A stretch of DNA of 5,176 nt from an uncultured Alphaproteobacteria bacterium. Its GTDB lineage: Bacteria; Pseudomonadota; Alphaproteobacteria; Rhizobiales; Hyphomicrobiaceae. The number at the start of each line of letters is the position of its first letter. The stretch's first letter is position 1. Under the pieces are notes generated by a model, which had not been told where the DNA came from, searched no databases, and saw nothing but the letters and a program-made list of their open reading frames with translations. Position numbers and translations under genes: made by a program. Below, in pieces: positions 1-5,176 of this stretch. The stretch is taken from NCBI GenBank assembly GCA_937950105.1, contig CALFEM010000190.1, forward strand, positions 1 through 5,176, written 5' to 3'.

Positions 1-156
1 GGGCTCACTCCGGGCAACGTCCGCGAGGCGATCCTGAAAACCGGCGCGCCCTACGTCGACGTTTCCTCCGGCGTCGAGACCGGCCCGGGCGAAAAGTCCC
101 CCGAGCTGATCGAGCGCTTTCTTCTCGCCGTAAAGACCGCTAAGCAATCGCTTTAG
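1..156 (+). CDS. trpF: Phosphoribosylanthranilate isomerase, C-terminal 51 residues (5' end outside window)
   Basis: The gene enters from the left edge in frame 1 and ends at a TAG at 154-156. TrpF is a cytoplasmic (beta/alpha)8-barrel enzyme that converts N-(5'-phosphoribosyl)anthranilate to CdRP in tryptophan synthesis. The visible part is the end of the barrel: GLTPGNV at window residues 1-7 is the phosphate-binding loop near strand 7, and VDVSSGVE at 19-26, followed by a Gly and Lys at 30-32, is the strand-8 phosphate-site signature of the family. A closing helix follows (PELIERFLLAVKTAKQSL). The family is usually a little over 200 residues, so roughly three quarters of the gene lies upstream. 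Its place just before trpB and trpA on the same strand is the usual alphaproteobacterial order. No frameshift or other damage is seen in the visible part. Confidence 0.93.
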   Translation, partial: GLTPGNVREAILKTGAPYVDVSSGVETGPGEKSPELIERFLLAVKTAKQSL

Positions 157-161
157 CAGAA

Positions 162-246
162 CGTCATTCCCGCGAAGGCGGGAACCCAGACATGCCAATG
201 CGATCACTGCGAGGTATCTGGGTCCCGGCCCGAGGCCGGGATGACG
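162..246. repeat. Paired inverted palindromic repeat in the trpF-trpB gap
   Basis: Two related units of 29 and 30 bases face each other. Each unit has the same ends, CGTCAT outside and ACCCAGA inside, around its own hairpin. The left hairpin is TTCCCGC (167-173), loop GAAG, GCGGGAA (178-184). The right hairpin is TCCCGGCC (223-230), loop CGA, GGCCGGGA (234-241). The outer ends (162-167 with 241-246) and inner ends (184-190 with 217-223) can also pair, which gives a four-armed fold around a 26-base spacer (191-216). The unit looks like the dispersed REP-like palindromes found between genes in many proteobacteria, and its core resembles the ATTCCC...GGGAAT pattern of the neisserial dRS3 repeat. 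It begins 5 bases after the trpF stop. TTTT at 251-254 follows the right hairpin at a distance, so a weak terminator or mRNA-stabilising role is possible but not shown. Confidence 0.85.
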
Positions 247-274
247 AGAGTTTTCAGTGATCGCCCGAGCTATC

Positions 275-279
275 AAAGG
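275..279 (+). promoter_or_regulatory. Ribosome binding site for trpB (decides the start)
   Basis: AAAGG lies 7 bases before the ATG at 287. This is a better-placed site than the GAGAG (246-250) in front of the alternative in-frame GTG at 257, so I take 287 as the start. Confidence 0.55.
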
Positions 280-286
280 CACCACC

Positions 287-1558
<1,272 letters not shown>

Positions 1559-1606
1559 TTTGAATCAGCGCGCGGCGACGGGCGAGACGTGCCCTCGGGG
1601 CCGCGG

Positions 1607-1633
1607 GCGATAGCGCGGCGATAGCGCTATCGC
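1607..1633. repeat. 11-base tandem repeat running into a 16-base perfect palindrome, trpB-trpA gap
   Basis: GCGATAGCGC occurs at 1607-1616 and again at 1618-1627, a spacing of 11 bases or about one helical turn. The second copy is the left part of the perfect palindrome GCGATAGCGCTATCGC at 1618-1633. The result is three GCGATA half-sites: two forward (1607, 1618) and one reversed (1628-1633). No T-run follows, so it does not look like an intrinsic terminator. It could be a protein-binding site, an mRNA hairpin ahead of trpA, or a small dispersed repeat. Nothing here decides between these. Confidence 0.7.
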
Positions 1634-1732
1634 GGCTCCCATGCCGGTGCTAAGAGACGCGGCCGGCGCCCACTGCACCGGCCACACCCGTTTTCGTCCC
1701 GCCTCCGACCGAACCGAGCCCGACCAGACCCC

Positions 1733-2557
1733 ATGACCGAGACCCGCATCGACCGCCGCTTCGCCGCGCTGAAGAAGGAAGGCCGCGCCGGCCTCGTCAC
1801 GTTCGTCACCGCGGGCGATCCCGATCAGGCCACCTCGCAGGCGATCCTCGACGGGCTGCCCGCCGCGGGCGCCGACATCATCGAACTCGGCATGCCGTTC
1901 TCGGACCCGATGGCGGACGGCCCTGCCATCCAGGCCTCGTCGCTGCGCGCGCTCCATGCCGGCCAGCGCATGACGAAGACGCTCGCCATGGTCCGGGCTT
2001 TCCGCGAGAAGGACCAGGACACGCCAATCGTGCTGATGGGCTACTACAATCCCATCTACGTCTACGGCAACGAGCGCTTCCTCGCCGACGCGGTGGCGGC
2101 CGGTGTCGATGGCCTGATCGTCGTCGACGTGCCGCCGGAGGCCGACGACGAGCTTTGCCTGCCGGCGCTTCAGGCGGGCCTCAACTTCATCCGCCTCGCT
2201 ACGCCGACGACGGACGACAAGCGCCTGCCGGCGGTGCTGAACAACACCTCGGGCTTCCTCTACTACGTGTCGATTACCGGCATCACCGGCGCCGCCGCGC
2301 CGCAGGTGATGGACGTCAGCGCCCAGGTCGAGCGCATCCGCAGGTCGACGAAGCTGCCGATCGCCGTCGGATTCGGCGTGCGCTCGCCCGAGCAGGCCAA
2401 GGCGCTCGCCGCCAGCGCCGACGCCGTGGTGGTCGGTTCGGCGCTCGTAACCGAGATTGCAAAATCCTTGGATGAACAGGGGCGTGCCACTTCCGCCACA
2501 GCGCCCTCCGTCCTAAGTCTTGTGAAAAGCCTTGCGAGCGCCTTGCGCGCGCGCTAA
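1733..2557 (+). CDS. trpA: Tryptophan synthase alpha subunit
   Basis: TrpA cleaves indole-3-glycerol phosphate to indole and glyceraldehyde-3-phosphate and passes the indole to TrpB. The 274-residue (beta/alpha)8 barrel is complete and close to the usual length (E. coli 268). [22 protein letters not shown] (9-30) is the standard opening. [15 protein letters not shown] (50-64) holds the two catalytic acids, E51 and D62. VDVPPEE-like VDVPPEA (131-137) and [10 protein letters not shown] (177-186) line the active site. GFGVRSP (213-219) and VVGSALV (233-239) form the phosphate-binding loops. The ATG at 1733 fits family N-termini, but the preceding bases (ACCGAGCCCGACCAGACCCC) show no clear Shine-Dalgarno site. 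The stop is TAA at 2555-2557. The last 25 residues are a less conserved Ser/Ala-rich helix. No damage or foreign codon use is seen. Confidence 0.97.
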   Translation: MTETRIDRRFAALKKEGRAGLVTFVTAGDPDQATSQAILDGLPAAGADIIELGMPFSDPMADGPAIQASSLRALHAGQRMTKTLAMVRAFREKDQDTPIVLMGYYNPIYVYGNERFLADAVAAGVDGLIVVDVPPEADDELCLPALQAGLNFIRLATPTTDDKRLPAVLNNTSGFLYYVSITGITGAAAPQVMDVSAQVERIRRSTKLPIAVGFGVRSPEQAKALAASADAVVVGSALVTEIAKSLDEQGRATSATAPSVLSLVKSLASALRAR

Positions 2558-2638
2558 TGGCGCCCGAAATTCGGCGCTGCGCTGCACCAAGAGGGTGGGC
2601 ACGGCGCCGCCGGAGCGAGGGCCGCACGCGCAAATCGG

Positions 2639-2669
2639 CGGACAGTCGCCGATCAGGGCGTGCTAAACT
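2639..2669 (+). promoter_or_regulatory. Possible sigma-70-type promoter for accD-folC
   Basis: CGGACA (2639-2644; four of six match TTGACA) is followed after 19 bases by TAAACT (2664-2669; four of six match TATAAT) with TGC directly before it, an extended -10 pattern. The proposed -35 overlaps the ATCGGCG/CGCCGAT stem. If used, it would give a leader of about 220 bases before accD. The match is weak and such patterns arise by chance. Confidence 0.25.
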
Positions 2670-2887
2670 TGTATCTGGCACTCGTGACGTGAAACCTGCC
2701 GGAGTCGGTGAATCGGCTTCGTTCGTCTCGCGCTCTCCGTCGCTTCTCCGCCCGGCCGCGCTCGCCCGCGCGCCACGGATAAAGTCGGCGGGCACTTGCG
2801 AGTTCCCGTTCGCGAGACGGGCAGCAGCGATCCGACGGATTTGCCGGCCGGTGCCGGTCCGCGCATGCGGGCCAGCAAGGCGGCGTG

Positions 2888-2893
2888 AAGGAG
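2888..2893 (+). promoter_or_regulatory. Strong Shine-Dalgarno site for accD (decides the start)
   Basis: AAGGAG lies 6 bases before GTG at 2900, an ideal spacing. It falls inside the coding part of the longer version starting at GTG 2885, which argues for 2900 as the true start. Confidence 0.85.
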
Positions 2894-2899
2894 CCTAGC

Positions 2900-4096
2900 G
2901 TGGCAAACTGGATCAACAATGTCGTCCGACCCAAGATCCGCAGCTTCCTGACGACGAAGCGCGAAGTTCCGGACAACCTCTGGGTCAAATGCCCGGAGAC
3001 CGGCCAGATGGTCTTCTACAAGGACCTAGAGGCCAATCAGTTCGTCTTCCCCGGCTCCGAGTATCACGAGCGCATGACAGCGCCGCAACGGCTCGACCAC
3101 ATGTTCGGCGAAGGCAACTACAAGGTGGTGCCGAACCCGCCCGTCGCGAGCGACCCGCTCAAGTTCCGTGACGCCAAGCGCTACACCGACCGCATCAAGG
3201 ACGCCAAGGCCAAGTCGCAACTCGACGACGCCATGGTCATTGCCGATGGCGACCTCGAAGGCACCGCCGTCGTCGTCGCGGTGCAGGACTTCCGCTTCAT
3301 GGCCGGGTCGCTCGGCATGGCCGCGGGTGAAGCCGTGATCGCCGGCATGGAGCACGCGGTCGCGCGCAAGGCGCCCTTCATCCTGTTCGCGGCCTCCGGC
3401 GGCGCGCGCATGCAGGAAGGCATCATGTCGCTGATGCAGATGCCGCGCACGACCATCGCCGTGCAGCGCCTGCGCGAGGCCGGCCTGCCCTACATCGTCG
3501 TGCTGACCGACCCGACCACCGGCGGCGTCACGGCGTCCTACGCCATGCTCGGCGACATCCAGATCGCGGAGCCCGGTGCGCTCATCTGCTTCGCCGGCCC
3601 GCGCGTCATCCAGCAGACCATCCGTGAGCAGTTGCCCGACGGCTTCCAGCGCGCCGAATACCTGCTCGCGCACGGCATGATCGACATGGTCGTGCACCGC
3701 CATCAGCTCCGCGCCACCCTGGCGCGACTGGCGCGCATCCTGACCAGCAAGGGCAAGCCGGCGACCGCCGCCAAGGGCAAGGCGCGCACCGGCACCGGCG
3801 TCGACAAGACAGCCCCCGCCGCCGCCATGCAGGCCGAGAAGAACGGCCGCCCCTACGTCAACGGGAGTGACGCAGGCCCGGCGCAGAGCCTGATCGCCGC
3901 CGAGAAGGCCGCCGCCCCCGTCGTCGTGCCGGAGCCGGTCGCCGAGAGCGAGCGCTTCGACCCGGCGCGCCGCGCCCGTGACGCGATCGAGGCCGCCGCC
4001 GCCACCGCCAAGAGCGTCGCCGCCAAGGCCGCGAGCGTCACCGGCGTTTCGGGCGTCACCGACCCCGCCACCAAGAAGCCGGCACCGAAGACGTGA
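2900..4096 (+). CDS. accD: Acetyl-CoA carboxylase, carboxyltransferase subunit beta, with C-terminal extension
   Basis: AccD pairs with AccA as the carboxyltransferase that moves the carboxyl group from biotin on AccB to acetyl-CoA, giving malonyl-CoA for fatty-acid synthesis. I start at GTG 2900 (398 residues; [15 protein letters not shown]), because homologs begin near this point and AAGGAG sits 6 bases before it. The N-terminal zinc-ribbon region (about 27-60) keeps only C31; the other three cysteine positions read T34, F50 and S53. The crotonase-fold carboxyltransferase core follows: [14 protein letters not shown] (131-144), SGGARMQEG (166-174), [11 protein letters not shown] (203-213) and [10 protein letters not shown] (231-240), the last two shaping the acetyl-CoA site. 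The core ends near residue 285. E. coli AccD has 304 residues in all, so the tail here is extra. The gene is 59 bases upstream of folC and probably co-transcribed with it. Confidence 0.96.
   Translation: MANWINNVVRPKIRSFLTTKREVPDNLWVKCPETGQMVFYKDLEANQFVFPGSEYHERMTAPQRLDHMFGEGNYKVVPNPPVASDPLKFRDAKRYTDRIKDAKAKSQLDDAMVIADGDLEGTAVVVAVQDFRFMAGSLGMAAGEAVIAGMEHAVARKAPFILFAASGGARMQEGIMSLMQMPRTTIAVQRLREAGLPYIVVLTDPTTGGVTASYAMLGDIQIAEPGALICFAGPRVIQQTIREQLPDGFQRAEYLLAHGMIDMVVHRHQLRATLARLARILTSKGKPATAAKGKARTGTGVDKTAPAAAMQAEKNGRPYVNGSDAGPAQSLIAAEKAAAPVVVPEPVAESERFDPARRARDAIEAAAATAKSVAAKAASVTGVSGVTDPATKKPAPKT
3755..4093 (+). other. Low-complexity C-terminal tail of AccD
   Basis: Residues 286-398 of AccD lie beyond the carboxyltransferase core. 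They contain 31 alanines in 113 residues, with many Lys, Pro, Thr and Val and almost no large hydrophobics. A Lys/Gly/Thr stretch (286-305) and a Pro/Val linker (VVVPEPV, 341-347) precede a stretch of likely helix ([20 protein letters not shown] split across 354-373), then a Lys/Pro end (KKPAPKT). Codon use matches the core, so it reads as genuine coding sequence and not as readthrough. It is probably disordered apart from the one helix. Function unknown. Confidence 0.75.
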
Positions 4097-4138
4097 ACAC
4101 GCGCGCCACCCGGCTCGATGCCGCCGACGATACCGACC

Positions 4139-4144
4139 GGGAGG
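4139..4144 (+). promoter_or_regulatory. Shine-Dalgarno site for folC
   Basis: GGGAGG lies 11 bases before the ATG at 4156, slightly long but usable. An in-frame TGA at 4147-4149 rules out any earlier start for folC. Confidence 0.6.
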
Positions 4145-4155
4145 CGTGATCTCGG

Positions 4156-5176
4156 ATGGCGGACGACACCCACGGAGCTGCCGGCGCGCCAGCGAGTGAC
4201 CGGCTTCTCGCCGATCTCAAGAAGCTGCACCCGAAACTGATCGACCTGTCGCTCGGCCGCATCGAGCGGCTGCTCGGCAAGCTTGGCGATCCTCACCTCG
4301 CGCTGCCGCCGGTCGTGCATATCGCCGGCACCAACGGCAAGGGCTCGACAACCGCCTACCTGAAGGCGATCCTCGAAGCCGCCGGCCTCGGCGTGCATGT
4401 CTACACCTCGCCGCATCTCGTCCGCTTTCACGAGCGCATCGTGCTCGGCCGCAAGGGCGGCATCGGCGCGCCGATCGGAGAGGCCGAACTGGTCGACGTG
4501 TTGACACGCACGCAGGCGGTCAACTCCGGCGACGACATCACCCAGTTCGAGATCACCACAGCCGCAGCCTTCCTCGCCTTCGCCGAAAAGCCCGCCGACG
4601 TGCTGCTGCTCGAAGTCGGGCTCGGCGGCCGGCTGGACGCCACCAACGTGGTGCCGAAGCCCGCGCTCGGCATCATCACGCCGATTTCCATGGACCACGC
4701 CGAAAAGCTTGGTGATCGCCTCGCGCTGATCGCGGCGGAAAAGGCCGGCATCCTCAAGCGCGGCATGCGCGCGGTCATCTCGCGCCAGCCGGACGAAGCC
4801 ATCACCGTCATCGAGGACAAGGCGCGCCGCGTCGGCGCGACGCTGGTGACGTGGGGGCAGGACTTCGATGCCTACGAACAGCGCGGCCGCCTCGTCGTGC
4901 AGCCGCCCGAACGTCTGCTCGACCTGCCGATGCCATCGCTGATCGGCCCGCACCAGATCGTCAACGCCGGTACCGCCGTCACCGCCGCGCTGGAGCTGCC
5001 CGGCTTCGACATCTCCGAGCAGGCGATCGAGAAGGGTCTCGTCGCAACCCGCTGGCCGGCGCGCATGCAGCGGCTCGCCAGCGGACCGCTCGCCGATCTG
5101 CTGCGGCCTGGCTCCGAGCTGTGGCTCGACGGCGGCCACAACCCGGCTGCCGGCGAAGCGCTGTCACAGACGCTCG
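4156..5176 (+). CDS. folC: Bifunctional dihydrofolate synthase / folylpolyglutamate synthase, 3' end outside window
   Basis: FolC is an ATP-dependent Mur-ligase-family enzyme of the cytoplasm that joins glutamate to dihydropteroate and then lengthens the polyglutamate tail of folates. The open frame runs from ATG 4156 to the right edge, giving 340 residues of an expected 420-450. Visible motifs: the P-loop GTNGKGST (58-65), TSPHL (84-88), the FE pair (131-132) before the central domain, EVGLGGRLDATN (153-164), MDH (179-181) and EKAGI (195-199) with the Mg2+/ATP ligands, GPHQIVNA (264-271) at the domain junction, RWPARMQ (299-305), and LDGGHNP (324-330), which opens the C-terminal glutamate-binding domain. 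It starts 59 bases after the accD stop, on the same strand, the accD-folC pairing also known in E. coli. The first 15 residues (MADDTHGAAGAPASD) are not conserved, but no other start is open. Confidence 0.96.
   Translation, partial: MADDTHGAAGAPASDRLLADLKKLHPKLIDLSLGRIERLLGKLGDPHLALPPVVHIAGTNGKGSTTAYLKAILEAAGLGVHVYTSPHLVRFHERIVLGRKGGIGAPIGEAELVDVLTRTQAVNSGDDITQFEITTAAAFLAFAEKPADVLLLEVGLGGRLDATNVVPKPALGIITPISMDHAEKLGDRLALIAAEKAGILKRGMRAVISRQPDEAITVIEDKARRVGATLVTWGQDFDAYEQRGRLVVQPPERLLDLPMPSLIGPHQIVNAGTAVTAALELPGFDISEQAIEKGLVATRWPARMQRLASGPLADLLRPGSELWLDGGHNPAAGEALSQTL

Larger units (their letters stand above)
2558..2899 (+). other. trpA-accD intergenic region, probable accD leader; no credible gene
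   Basis: This 342-base gap has lower GC-ending periodicity than the genes around it. An open frame of 113 codons runs from the ATG overlapping the trpA stop (2557) to a TAG at 2896-2898, but its product is Arg/Ala/Pro-rich, uses codons avoided by the neighbouring genes (ATA, AGA, GTA, CTT) and has no ribosome site, so I do not call it. Small stems are visible: 2560-2564 with 2573-2577 just after trpA, ATCGGCG/CGCCGAT (2634-2640 with 2647-2653, six-base loop), and CCCGT/ACGGG (2805-2809 with 2817-2821). None is followed by a T-run, so no intrinsic terminator is evident. The region may separate trpA transcription from that of accD-folC. Confidence 0.6.

Noticed and set aside
223..254. Intrinsic terminator after trpF from the right repeat hairpin plus TTTT
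   Set aside because: The T-run is only four bases and starts 9 bases after the stem ends, too far for a standard intrinsic terminator; I keep it only as part of the repeat.
257..286. GTG start for trpB adding 10 residues
   Set aside because: The added residues ([10 protein letters not shown]) do not resemble family N-termini and the ribosome site AAAGG is placed for the ATG at 287.
2557..2898. 113-codon frame filling the trpA-accD gap, with its ATG overlapping the trpA stop (TAATG) and its TAG one base before the accD GTG
   Set aside because: The product is Arg/Ala/Pro-rich with no recognisable domain, codons avoided by the neighbours are frequent (ATA, AGA, GTA, CTT), the third positions are not GC-biased and no ribosome site precedes it. 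The neat fit at both ends looks like chance in GC-rich DNA.
2653..2988. 111-codon - strand frame between trpA and accD
   Set aside because: It runs into accD antisense, has no ribosome site I can see and no recognisable domain. The overlapping 71-codon frame at 2663-2878 is rejected for the same reasons.
3853..5139. 428-codon frame on the - strand across the accD end and folC
   Set aside because: It is antisense to two clear genes, contains none of their motifs, and its composition (Arg/Ala/Gly/Asp/His) is what the opposite strand of GC-rich codons gives.

Overview
The window is a GC-rich chromosomal segment with all genes on the + strand. In order it holds the 3' end of trpF, then trpB, trpA, accD and the first part of folC, which runs off the right edge. 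The order trpF-trpB-trpA-accD-folC, the alphaproteobacterial type of each protein (notably an AccD whose N-terminal zinc ribbon keeps one of four cysteines) and the strongly GC-ending codons point to an alphaproteobacterium, most likely of the order Hyphomicrobiales (Rhizobiales). I cannot name the genus from the sequence alone.

Layout: 1-156 is the C-terminus of phosphoribosylanthranilate isomerase. 157-286 is an intergenic stretch that carries a paired, inverted palindromic repeat (162-246). 287-1558 is tryptophan synthase beta. 1559-1732 is a 174-base gap with an 11-base tandem repeat running into a perfect 16-base palindrome. 1733-2557 is tryptophan synthase alpha. 2558-2899 is a 342-base stretch without a credible gene, probably the accD leader, with a possible promoter near 2639-2669. 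2900-4096 is the acetyl-CoA carboxylase carboxyltransferase beta subunit with an unusual Ala/Lys/Pro-rich tail of about 113 residues. 4156-5176 is dihydrofolate/folylpolyglutamate synthase, cut at residue 340.

How the genes work together: TrpF, TrpB and TrpA carry out the last steps of tryptophan synthesis (PRA isomerisation, then indole-glycerol phosphate to indole to tryptophan in the alpha2-beta2 complex). AccD, with AccA, moves the carboxyl group from biotin to acetyl-CoA to start fatty-acid synthesis. FolC makes dihydrofolate and lengthens the polyglutamate tail of folates. The accD-folC pairing is also found in E. coli and is old. No functional link to tryptophan synthesis is needed to explain it.

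This is an ordinary housekeeping region. I found no phage, CRISPR, defence, toxin-antitoxin, RNA-gene or transposase signal and no sign of a new multi-gene system. The points worth a second look are the two intergenic repeat structures, the AccD tail and the degenerate AccD zinc ribbon.
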